Assembly (NCBI GenBank): GCA_016840305.1
Contig: JAEOSP010000204.1
Span: 1-5,085 of the forward strand
Source of the DNA: Candidatus Hodarchaeota archaeon
Lineage (GTDB): Archaea > Asgardarchaeota > Heimdallarchaeia > Hodarchaeales > Hodarchaeaceae
Length of the DNA: 5,085 bases
Direction of reading: 5' to 3'
Part shown: positions 1-4,934 of the stretch, in pieces
How the letters are laid out: every line of letters starts with the position of its first letter
Position numbering within the stretch: the stretch's first letter is position 1
Made by a program: the position numbers and the translations under genes
The notes under the pieces: model-generated
The model's database searches: none
What the model saw: the letters and a program-made list of their open reading frames with translations, nothing else
Told to the model about the DNA's origin: nothing

Positions 1-255
1 ACCGCGATGGCAATTCTTGGATTTCCGTTTTCTTTATTTCTGGACATCAATACTTTTACTATTCTATTACTTTGCGTGGGTCAATTATCAATGATATTTG
101 CAGTCTTCACCATCATAACAGCTTTAGCATACGATATTCAACAACAAAGTATTTGTGAACTTAAAGACTTTAGATCATTTAATTTGCATTTTGACCTTAT
201 TTTAAGATTATGGTTTTTATACTACACGTTGGTTCTGACTGGTTTTTTTCCATAA
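1..255 (+). CDS. C-terminal part of an unrecognised membrane protein (5'-truncated by window edge)
   Basis: The frame is open from the first base and ends at TAA 253-255. An ATG lies at position 7, but only two codons precede it, so this is most likely the tail of a longer gene rather than a complete 82-aa protein. Counting from that ATG, residues ~8-42 are strongly hydrophobic (one long or two short membrane segments). A polar stretch follows at ~43-60 (QQQSICELKDFRS), then a second hydrophobic, aromatic-rich segment at ~64-82 (LRLWFLYYTLVLTGFFP) that runs to the very C-terminus. That layout is common at the ends of multi-pass enzymes and transporters, including some membrane glycosyltransferases, but no diagnostic motif is visible and I do not assign a function. 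The last codons include a T7 run (243-249), and a T5 run (264-268) follows the stop; these could serve as an archaeal-style U-rich termination signal. Confidence 0.6.
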   Translation, partial: TAMAILGFPFSLFLDINTFTILLLCVGQLSMIFAVFTIITALAYDIQQQSICELKDFRSFNLHFDLILRLWFLYYTLVLTGFFP

Positions 256-276
256 CTGAGGTATTTTTCTTATCAT

Positions 277-296
277 CTCACTTTAAGGTAAATGAG
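277..296. promoter_or_regulatory. 20-bp element matching the TetR/methyltransferase control region
   Basis: CTCACTTTAAGGTAAATGAG matches 18 of 20 bases of CTCACTTAAAGATAAATGAG at 2464-2483, in the same orientation. It has partial dyad symmetry (CTCA...TGAG with inner TT...AA). It covers the right half of the first operator-like copy, the TATA-like spacer and the left half of the second copy. The flanking halves are not conserved here, so a complete TGAG-N6-CTCA site is absent. It may be a shared promoter box or a different protein site. It lies 160 bp upstream of the AbrB-like gene. The ATG inside it (292-294) opens only a three-codon frame, ATG AGG AGG TAA. Confidence 0.4.
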
Positions 297-361
297 GAGG
301 TAAGTTATTAAAGGTTGTAACAGAGAGAGGTCTGTGAATGCGAATAATTTACTGTTGTCAG

Positions 362-382
362 ACAAAAATGATCATGTTTTGT
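362..382. promoter_or_regulatory. Near-palindrome upstream of the AbrB-like gene
   Basis: An 8-bp perfect palindrome, ATGATCAT (368-375), is flanked by ACAAAA (362-367) and TTTTGT (377-382), which are exact reverse complements once one extra G (376) is allowed. It lies 75 bp before the start of the AbrB-like gene. An operator for a dimeric regulator, perhaps autoregulatory, is a reasonable guess; a chance AT-rich palindrome is the alternative. Confidence 0.3.
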
Positions 383-456
383 ACCCAAGCTAAAAAAGGT
401 TAATTCCTTATTGAAACTCGTGTTTTTTAACTGAAAGCTAAAATTGGAGAAAGAAT

Positions 457-924
457 ATGCCACAATTAGTGAAAGGGGGGAAGTATGTATTTGGATGGTC
501 AAGAATTGGTAACGATGGTAAAATAAAGATTCCTAAGGAAGCATTTATCGAATATTCGTTCAGGACAGGAGAAAAAGTTGTTTTAATTTCAGGAAGTAAA
601 ACCTCTGGTGGTTTTGGTATTTTTAAGTACGAAAAATTTCAAGATACCCTGATTAAATCTGTAGTACAACAAATTGAAGGAATTTTTTCCTGCAATGTCC
701 CAATTAATAAGAGTTTTCATTATAAAAATCGATATTATTGCTGGACACTAATTCTTGAAGACGAATGCATAATTTTACCAGATGAAATTCTGAATACTTA
801 TGGAATAATTATCCCTACTAAAGTGTTAGCTGTGAGGGGAAGTGGATTAGGACTCTCCTTTCTTTCAAGAGGATCTATATATAAAACAGCTCTTCAGCAT
901 ACAGAGATAAAACAATTTAATTGA
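457..924 (+). CDS. AbrB/SpoVT-like protein with a duplicated hairpin domain
   Basis: A 155-aa protein. The start is well supported: GGAG at 446-449 sits 7 nt before the ATG. The N-terminus (MPQLVKGGKYVFGWS) resembles a family of short conserved proteins that I recall from archaea and anaerobic bacteria. Residues 14-47 have the swapped-hairpin AbrB/MazE signature: a strand, DGKIKIP (20-26), a short helix EAFIEY (28-33), then GEKVVLI (38-44) and GS (46-47). A second, diverged copy starts at W96 with exactly the same spacing: DECIILP (102-108), E110, Y115, KV (122-123), GS (128-129). Residues ~55-90 form the linker. AbrB-fold proteins normally dimerise through this hairpin and bind promoter DNA or act as antitoxins. 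Two copies in one chain could make an intramolecular pseudo-dimer. No toxin gene adjoins it; the convergent neighbour is a membrane methyltransferase. DNA binding is inferred and was not seen directly. Family fold likely, exact role unknown. Confidence 0.8.
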   Translation: MPQLVKGGKYVFGWSRIGNDGKIKIPKEAFIEYSFRTGEKVVLISGSKTSGGFGIFKYEKFQDTLIKSVVQQIEGIFSCNVPINKSFHYKNRYYCWTLILEDECIILPDEILNTYGIIIPTKVLAVRGSGLGLSFLSRGSIYKTALQHTEIKQFN

Positions 925-945
925 AATTTCAGATTATCTCATCAC

Positions 946-994
946 TCTAAAGAAAAAATCCCTCTGTGACCATTCTCTTTAGACTTATGTCTAA
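946..994. terminator. Inverted repeats between convergent genes, possible bidirectional terminator
   Basis: Two overlapping dyads lie in the 82-bp gap between the converging AbrB-like and membrane methyltransferase genes. TCTAAAGA (946-953) pairs perfectly with TCTTTAGA (976-983). TTAGAC (979-984) pairs perfectly with GTCTAA (989-994) around a 4-nt TTAT loop. A 10-bp palindrome, TGAAATTTCA (922-931), also overlaps the AbrB-like stop codon. The stems are weak in G+C and no long T-run follows directly, so classical intrinsic termination is not proven; the position is what makes it plausible. Confidence 0.4.
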
Positions 995-1006
995 TCCTCA
1001 GGTACT

Positions 1007-1666
1007 CTAGATTTTTGAGCTTTTATTACCTTTAATTACTTGATAAGATAATAGTTTCGGAAAATAACGTCCAACAGAATTTAGATATGTAAGATAAGTG
1101 TCTCCATGAACATTTGTCAAATACTGCTCTTCCTGAAGAATTTGAAGATGAAATATTACACAGATAGCTAGCACAATGATGAGAAGCGCTAGAGAAGGAG
1201 CAAATAGAAATGTTCCTATCGCTCCCAGGTCATATGCGAGAAATCCTGGGTTTCTAATGTATTTAAAAATTCCACTAGTTATTAAGGGGGCGGGTTCCAA
1301 CTCTTCAGGAGGAATTCCCATTCTAAAGGAACTTTCCATCTCAAAAAATGCTAGGAACATCAGGCCTATCCCTGAAATAGCATGTATGATCCCGATGAAT
1401 ATTAATAGGAACTGAATTGAATTATTCATAAGGAGATTAATTACTCCAAAAAGATTAATTAAAGTAGGGTTGATAACTAGTGTAAGAGAGACTGCAATCC
1501 AAAGTAATGAGATAAAAACCAAGAGAAAATTTCTTAAATCATATCTATGAGGTGGGAATTCGCCAAAACGTTTATATGTAACGCTAATTGGAATGAAAAA
1601 AGCCACTAGAAAACCCAAAATCGTGATAAGTAGACTTAATTGAGCAAATGCTGATAATTCAGTCAC
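1007..1666 (-). CDS. Integral-membrane methyltransferase, ICMT/PEMT-like family
   Basis: A 219-aa protein with a GTG start. No ATG occurs in frame between GTG 1666 and the upstream in-frame TAA near 1714, and no Shine-Dalgarno site is evident. Hydrophobic segments lie at about 5-28, 46-66, 84-108 and 144-174 (the last could be a hairpin pair). The C-terminal half carries the family hallmark: LITSGIFKYIRNPGF (128-142), matching the usual T-x-G-x-(Y/F)-x-x-(V/I)-R-(N/H)-P pattern, then LQEEQYL (177-183), GDTYLTY (188-194) and GRYFP (199-203). In characterised relatives these residues shape the SAM pocket at the membrane face. Family members methylate isoprenylcysteine, phosphatidylethanolamine or other hydrophobic substrates; the one here is not determinable. 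It lies 125 bp downstream of the TetR gene on the same strand, so it may be read through from it or use its own promoter (minus-strand AATATAAG near 1736-1743 is a weak TATA candidate). Family call secure, substrate unknown. Confidence 0.85.
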   Translation of the reverse strand: MTELSAFAQLSLLITILGFLVAFFIPISVTYKRFGEFPPHRYDLRNFLLVFISLLWIAVSLTLVINPTLINLFGVINLLMNNSIQFLLIFIGIIHAISGIGLMFLAFFEMESSFRMGIPPEELEPAPLITSGIFKYIRNPGFLAYDLGAIGTFLFAPSLALLIIVLAICVIFHLQILQEEQYLTNVHGDTYLTYLNSVGRYFPKLLSYQVIKGNKSSKI

Positions 1667-1791
1667 AGTAATAATACACTTCTTTTCTTGGGAAAAACCT
1701 TTAGGAAAACATTATGAATATCATTCCTTAAAAACTTATATTTCAAATGAAAGAAAACTATTGAAGGATTTGATGATATACCCTAAATTAT

Positions 1792-2436
1792 CTATGTTTT
1801 AAGATAAAACTCCAATGAAAAAGCTGTTAAATTTGAAAGATACTCAATAAATTCGTCGTCTCTATCAAAAAATTCCATCACAGATAAATGATGATATATA
1901 ATCGCGTTAACAAGATTATACATAAAAACAAATGTATCTACCAACCTTTTCTTAGAGAATTGTTTAAAATTATCATTTAGTTTCCTTAATTTTCTGACTA
2001 AATCGTCAAAGAAATAGATAGTCTTCTCTTTATGTGCATCGGATAATGTTTTATCAGATTGTAGTACAGAATGAAAAGCTAGATTATATCCTAAATTCTT
2101 TTTATGATTCTCAAATAAATCCAGAAGAAAATGATTGAGAAAATCTCTAATATTGTCATTCGCCATCTTACTTAAATCATGGCTTTCAAAAAAAGCAACC
2201 ATCGATTCTTCAAAATATTTTCTAATAATGTCCTCTTTTCCTTGCGGAAAATAGTTATAAATCGTCCCAATACTGATTTCAGCTGACTCTGCAATATGAT
2301 TTGTGCTTGTTTTATGATAACCTTGTTTCAAAACTAGTTTAAAGAATGTATCATAAATTAGATCAATTTTTTCTTGCTTATTTCGAACAAATTTTTTCTT
2401 TGAGACCATAATAAGATCAAAAATAACCTTATTCAT
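1792..2436 (-). CDS. TetR/AcrR-family transcriptional regulator
   Basis: 214 aa from the outermost ATG. The N-terminal DNA-binding domain is clear: helix 1 at ~22-37 (EKIDLIYDTFFKLVLK), then GYHKTSTNHIAESAEIS (39-55) and GTIYNYFPQGKEDII (57-71), the classic TetR helix-turn-helix ending in the Y-x-Y-F motif. The PQGKEDI form has one extra residue compared with the common PNKEDL form. Residues ~75-214 are helical and non-conserved, as expected for a ligand-binding and dimerisation domain. The first nine residues (MNKVIFDLI) are hydrophobic and atypical. The internal ATG at 2407-2409 (MVSKKKF...) gives a more usual TetR N-terminus and leaves a longer control region. The gene is divergent from the soluble methyltransferase, with dyads in the 42-bp gap that are probable operators for this protein, and it precedes the membrane methyltransferase on the same strand. 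Ligand unknown. Repression is inferred from the family norm. Confidence 0.92.
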   Translation of the reverse strand: MNKVIFDLIMVSKKKFVRNKQEKIDLIYDTFFKLVLKQGYHKTSTNHIAESAEISIGTIYNYFPQGKEDIIRKYFEESMVAFFESHDLSKMANDNIRDFLNHFLLDLFENHKKNLGYNLAFHSVLQSDKTLSDAHKEKTIYFFDDLVRKLRKLNDNFKQFSKKRLVDTFVFMYNLVNAIIYHHLSVMEFFDRDDEFIEYLSNLTAFSLEFYLKT

Positions 2437-2440
2437 AAGG

Positions 2441-2448
2441 TTTAAAAA
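2441..2448 (-). promoter_or_regulatory. TATA-like box for the TetR gene
   Basis: On the minus strand this reads TTTTTAAA. If it is an archaeal TATA box, transcription would begin about 25-27 nt downstream, near 2417. That lies downstream of the outermost ATG (2434-2436) but just before the internal ATG at 2407-2409, which supports the shorter form of the regulator. The assignment rests on position and A+T content only. Confidence 0.3.
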
Positions 2449-2453
2449 CTAAT

Positions 2454-2498
2454 TGAGTAAGTGCTCACTTAAAGATAAATGAGTAAAGGCTCATTTAT
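2454..2498. promoter_or_regulatory. Tandem TetR-type operators in the divergent control region
   Basis: Two 18-bp direct repeats, TGAGTAAGTGCTCACTTA (2454-2471) and TGAGTAAAGGCTCATTTA (2480-2497), agree at 15 of 18 positions with starts 26 bp apart. Each contains the dyad TGAG-N6-CTCA. Copy 1 also contains TAAGTG-CT-CACTTA (2458-2471). Copy 2 has perfect 9-bp arms, ATAAATGAG (2475-2483) and CTCATTTAT (2490-2498). TetR-family dimers typically bind such short dyads next to their own gene, so the divergent regulator is the obvious ligand. Copy 2 overlaps the outermost ATG of the methyltransferase, and a TATA-like TTAAAGATAAA (2469-2479) lies in and between the copies. Bound regulator would therefore cover the methyltransferase promoter and start. 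Confidence 0.7.
2469..2479 (+). promoter_or_regulatory. TATA-like box for the soluble methyltransferase gene
   Basis: TTAAAGATAAA lies between and partly within the two operator copies. Archaeal initiation 25-27 nt downstream would fall near 2497-2501, that is at the second in-frame ATG (2497-2499) or just before the third (2518-2520). This argues against translation from ATG 2479. The assignment is by position and composition only. Confidence 0.35.
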
Positions 2499-3393
2499 GT
2501 GGGTGTGTAAAAATCAAATGATTCAAACGTTCAATAAAACTATTGATCAAAATGATATTTCTGCCGTTGAAGACCTCATATATCCAATTTTTTTGAAGAA
2601 AAATAAACAATCTCAACTCTATTGGAATGATATCCGATCTTTATTTTTATCTACAATGAAAATTGCGAAATTGACGTTCTTCCAAAGATATATTTTTTGG
2701 TTTTATGTGAATAGAACCATAACGAAAGGTGTGAAAAAAGGAAAACCTCTTATTGAAGTTGAAAGAACCTTACGAAGATTCCTTGAAAAAAGACTTAATT
2801 CTCATAGTCATGATATCGATAAAAAGGCTATTGCAATTGAATGTGCTAAAAGGAGTTTTGACTTAGTTGAACCTTATCTTATTGGAGAGAAATTTCTTGA
2901 CCTTGGTGCAGGAAATGGACTTTTAGCCTTAGAAATAACAAAACAACTAAAAAAAGATGTTTTTCTGGTTGATATCGTAGATTATAACTTTACTGATTTG
3001 CCATTGATATTATATAATCCAGAAGGAGAAATACCTTTAGCTGATGGGGAAGTCGATACAACCATCTTATATACTGTATTACATCATACAAATGATCCTG
3101 AATTTCTAATAAAAGAAGCAGTGAGAATTACGAGAAATCGATTAGTCATTATAGAAGCATATATTGAGGAAGATAAAATAAGGATGACTAATAGCTTTTT
3201 TGATTGGTTTTACAATCGAGTTATTGGAAATGAAGATATTAATGTACCGATCAATTTCCTTAAGGTAAAAGAGTGGGAAAAAATTTTGGAATTTCATGGA
3301 TTTAGGGTAATTGAAACAGTCTATCTCGGGATTAGTGAACCTATGGTACCTGAATATCAAATATTAATCATTGCAGATAAGATAGCTCCTTAA
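2479..3393 (+). CDS. Class I SAM-dependent methyltransferase with N-terminal extension
   Basis: 304 aa from the outermost ATG. That ATG sits inside operator copy 2; ATG 2497 (leaderless, or nearly so) or ATG 2518 (GGGTG at 2501-2505 upstream) are better starts and would remove 6 or 13 residues. The Rossmann core begins at ~138: motif I FLDLGAGNGLLA (139-150, SAM glycine loop), motif II acid in FLVDIVDYN (162-170), PLADGEVDTTILYTVLHH (186-203) followed by NDP (205-207), and the RLVIIEAY strand (221-228). This is the Methyltransf_11/25 pattern. The C-terminal FFDWFYNRVIG (240-250) and W266...GF (274-275) match a recurrent small-molecule or lipid methyltransferase layout. Residues 1-~115 form an unrecognised, probably helical extension with a basic aromatic patch (FFQRYIFWFYVNRT, 67-80; KGVKKGK, 83-89), which could contact membrane or substrate. 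It is divergent from the TetR gene and probably repressed by it. Substrate unknown. Confidence 0.9.
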   Translation: MSKGSFMWVCKNQMIQTFNKTIDQNDISAVEDLIYPIFLKKNKQSQLYWNDIRSLFLSTMKIAKLTFFQRYIFWFYVNRTITKGVKKGKPLIEVERTLRRFLEKRLNSHSHDIDKKAIAIECAKRSFDLVEPYLIGEKFLDLGAGNGLLALEITKQLKKDVFLVDIVDYNFTDLPLILYNPEGEIPLADGEVDTTILYTVLHHTNDPEFLIKEAVRITRNRLVIIEAYIEEDKIRMTNSFFDWFYNRVIGNEDINVPINFLKVKEWEKILEFHGFRVIETVYLGISEPMVPEYQILIIADKIAP

Positions 3394-3411
3394 TTCCCCG
3401 AAAAAGGAATG

Positions 3412-3452
3412 TGAATTAGGTACGACTATGTCGAAGATACTTTTCTAATTCA
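3412..3452 (+). terminator. Stem-loop after the soluble methyltransferase gene
   Basis: TGAATTAG (3412-3419) pairs perfectly with CTAATTCA (3445-3452), and a G-U pair extends the base. Inside, CGAC (3423-3426) and GTCG (3430-3433) can form a second short stem around TAT. It begins 19 nt after the stop codon, where a 3'-end or termination structure would be expected. A TTTT run (3441-3444) lies inside the loop rather than after the stem, so it is not a standard intrinsic terminator; mRNA 3'-end stabilisation is an alternative. Confidence 0.4.
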
Positions 3453-3569
3453 TCTCTAAATTGTAGGATTTGACAAAAGATAAAGGCTCTTCGAAGACCA
3501 AAACAACTCGACGAAGTCAAAATTGAGAACAGATGAGAGACTCTTAAATTTTTCATCGAATGACAGTTC

Positions 3570-3673
3570 TTTATATAATTTGATCCATGGGGGAAAAGTA
3601 AGTCTGGAAAAACGATTATTCAGACTAAGTAAAATCCTACTATCCCACCTTATTTTATCTGAATAAAATTTTA
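3570..3673 (+). ncRNA. Speculative small-RNA unit: TATA box, 5' stem-loop, terminator-like hairpin
   Basis: TTTATATAA (3570-3578) is a good archaeal TATA box and also contains TATAAT (3574-3579). With archaeal spacing, transcription would begin near 3600. There AGTCTG (3601-3606) and CAGACT (3621-3626) form a perfect 6-bp stem. About 25 nt further on, ATTTTAT (3652-3658) and ATAAAAT (3663-3669) pair around a CTGA tetraloop and are followed by TTT. The order box, structured 5' end, terminator-like hairpin would give an RNA of ~70-75 nt. No C/D, H/ACA or other known RNA-family signature is visible. Such motifs arise by chance in AT-rich DNA, so this is a candidate only. The box could also work leftward on the other strand. 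Confidence 0.2.
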
Positions 3674-3770
3674 TAGAATCACGATTGGTGAAGTTGAGAT
3701 TCCCCCTATTGGTCAGTAGCAAAAGAAGTATAGAACCTTACTTTTTCAGAAATAAGTGAAAAGCTCAAGT

Positions 3771-3787
3771 TTTAAATGAATATAAAA
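3771..3787 (+). promoter_or_regulatory. TATA-like stretch, probable promoter region of the aldolase gene
   Basis: TTTAAATG (3771-3778) is followed by ATATAAAA (3780-3787). Either could be the TATA box, placing the transcript start between about 3797 and 3812 and giving a leader of ~65-80 nt. No better candidate lies closer to the gene. Call by composition and position only. Confidence 0.3.
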
Positions 3788-3798
3788 AATTAGGTTTA

Positions 3799-3836
3799 GT
3801 TTCAATAAGCTGAAAAAAGCTTAGAAAAAGTTTCAA
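3799..3836 (+). promoter_or_regulatory. Aldolase leader hairpin flanked by GTTTCAA repeats
   Basis: TAAGCT (3806-3811) and AGCTTA (3818-3823) are perfect reverse complements around GAAAAA. The copies of GTTTCAA at 3799-3805 and 3830-3836 flank the hairpin as a direct repeat spaced by 31 bp, about three helical turns. This could be a DNA site for a regulator bound on one face of the helix, or an RNA leader element. It ends 41 bp before the aldolase ATG. No known riboswitch is recognised. Confidence 0.35.
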
Positions 3837-3877
3837 ATATCTTTCTTTTGATTGAGATTCGAACAGATGTGTAATTA

Positions 3878-4891
3878 ATGGTAGGTTATTGCGAAATAGG
3901 CTTAATCAATACTAGGAATCTATTTGAGAAGGCTCTCGAAGGTGGGTATGCGATTCCAGGATATAATTTTAACAATATGGAACAGCTTCAAGCAATAATC
4001 AAAGCATGTGTTGCCACAGAATCTCCAGTGATTTTACAGGTATCAAAAGGTGCAAGAGAGTATGCAAATCAAACATTATTACGATATATGGCAGAAGGAG
4101 CAGTTGCGTACGCGAAAGAGTTGCATCCAAATGGAGAACAGATCCCAATTTGTCTTCATCTTGATCATGGTGGAGATTTTAAGATCTGTAAATCATGTAT
4201 TGATATGGGTTTTAGTTCTGTAATGTTTGATGGTTCATATTTAGAATATGAGGAAAATATCACAATTTCTAGAAAAGTTGTTGAGTATGCACACTCCCAA
4301 GATGATTATGTGTCTGTTGAATGTGAATTGGGAGTATTAGCAGGAATTGAAGACGAAGTATCAGCTGAAAAATCAACATATACTGATCCAGAAGAAGCTA
4401 TTGATTTCGTTACCAGAACAGAATGTGATAGTCTAGCTATTTCCATTGGAACTTCACACGGGGCAAATAAATTTACTCTAGCACAATGTTCTAGAAATGA
4501 AGAGGGTAAACTAATACCTCCCCCACTTCGATTTGATATTCTTGAAGAAATCCAGAAACAACGTCCAAATTTACCAATCGTTCTTCATGGATCGTCATCT
4601 GTACCAGAAGATTTAGTGAATATGATCAATGAGTATGGTGGTACCTTGAAAGATGCAATAGGGATTCCAGAAAAGCAATTAAGAAAAGCTGCACGGATGA
4701 ATGTATGCAAGATAAACATTGATTCTGATGGTAGACTTGCATTAACTGCTTTGATCCGAAAAACATTCATTGAAAAACCAATGGTATATGATCCAAGGAC
4801 ATATCTTGCTCCTGCACGTGAAGCACTTACACAGTTGTATATTCGGAAGAATAGAGAAGTTTTAGGCTCTTCAGGCCATGCATTTGATTAA
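3878..4891 (+). CDS. fba: Class II (metal-dependent) fructose-bisphosphate aldolase
   Basis: 337 aa, complete and of normal length for the ~330-aa class II branch. It catalyses reversible cleavage of fructose 1,6-bisphosphate to glyceraldehyde 3-phosphate and dihydroxyacetone phosphate in cytosolic glycolysis and gluconeogenesis, using a divalent metal, usually Zn. By comparison with the E. coli enzyme: HLDHG (94-98) gives the catalytic Asp96 and metal ligand His97; VECELGVLAG (147-156) carries the conserved glutamates; GTSHG (191-195) gives His194; VLHGSSS (235-241) gives His237; and NIDSD (280-284) is the substrate loop. The C-terminal DPRTYL...LGSSG is also family-typical. All key residues are intact. 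The N-terminus reaches the usual start region about six residues late (family proteins often begin near LINTR, 9-13), and no other in-frame ATG is available. No strong Shine-Dalgarno site. Tagatose-bisphosphate aldolase is a less likely alternative. Archaea usually use other aldolases, so if the host is archaeal the gene was probably acquired from bacteria. Confidence 0.95.
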   Translation: MVGYCEIGLINTRNLFEKALEGGYAIPGYNFNNMEQLQAIIKACVATESPVILQVSKGAREYANQTLLRYMAEGAVAYAKELHPNGEQIPICLHLDHGGDFKICKSCIDMGFSSVMFDGSYLEYEENITISRKVVEYAHSQDDYVSVECELGVLAGIEDEVSAEKSTYTDPEEAIDFVTRTECDSLAISIGTSHGANKFTLAQCSRNEEGKLIPPPLRFDILEEIQKQRPNLPIVLHGSSSVPEDLVNMINEYGGTLKDAIGIPEKQLRKAARMNVCKINIDSDGRLALTALIRKTFIEKPMVYDPRTYLAPAREALTQLYIRKNREVLGSSGHAFD

Positions 4892-4934
4892 TATATCATA
4901 AATCTTACGTCGATCTTTTACATCCTTGTTCATT

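Larger units (their letters stand above)
3394..3877. other. 484-bp gene-free region between methyltransferase and aldolase genes
   Basis: No convincing gene is seen. The longest open frame, on the minus strand at 3456-3722, can only begin at TTG, has no Shine-Dalgarno site and shows no recognisable motif. The region instead carries several dyads: a stem-loop just after the methyltransferase stop (3412-3452), a perfect 10-bp palindrome TCTTCGAAGA (3488-3497), AGTCTG/CAGACT (3601-3606/3621-3626), a tetraloop hairpin (3652-3669), and the aldolase leader hairpin (3806-3823). A TTTATATAA box lies at 3570-3578. It could be regulatory and leader DNA, contain a small RNA, or be decayed coding sequence. 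Confidence 0.6.

Noticed and set aside
292..393. Strong GAGGAGGT Shine-Dalgarno-like string at 294-301, with possible tiny ORFs after it (ATG 292-303, GTG 334-393, ATG 338-403)
   Set aside because: No ATG, GTG or TTG start at proper spacing opens more than a few codons. The ATG AGG AGG TAA frame overlaps the repeated element and is probably incidental.
308..502. 64-codon minus-strand frame overlapping the start of the AbrB-like gene
   Set aside because: It is antisense to a well-supported start and Shine-Dalgarno site and has no motif. Treated as a chance frame.
457..924. AbrB-like protein as the antitoxin of a toxin-antitoxin pair
   Set aside because: No small toxin-like gene is adjacent in the same direction. 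The next gene is convergent and encodes a membrane methyltransferase, and the protein is longer than typical MazE/VapB antitoxins.
1176..1415. 79-codon plus-strand frame inside the membrane methyltransferase gene
   Set aside because: It is the reverse of the conserved methyltransferase motif region; the minus-strand frame explains the sequence.
3142..3360. 72-codon minus-strand frame inside the soluble methyltransferase gene
   Set aside because: Antisense shadow of a conserved coding region, with no motif.
3456..3722. 88-codon open frame on the minus strand in the gene-free region
   Set aside because: It opens just after a TAA and can begin only at TTG. It has no Shine-Dalgarno site and no recognisable motif, and its composition looks like translated AT-rich spacer. 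A decayed or taxon-restricted gene cannot be fully excluded.
3850..3872. GATTCGAAC-like string resembling a tRNA T-loop before the aldolase
   Set aside because: No matching acceptor, D or anticodon stems were found on either side on either strand.
4585..4770. 61-codon minus-strand frame inside the aldolase gene
   Set aside because: Antisense shadow of a highly conserved part of the aldolase (the VLHGSSS to NIDSD region).
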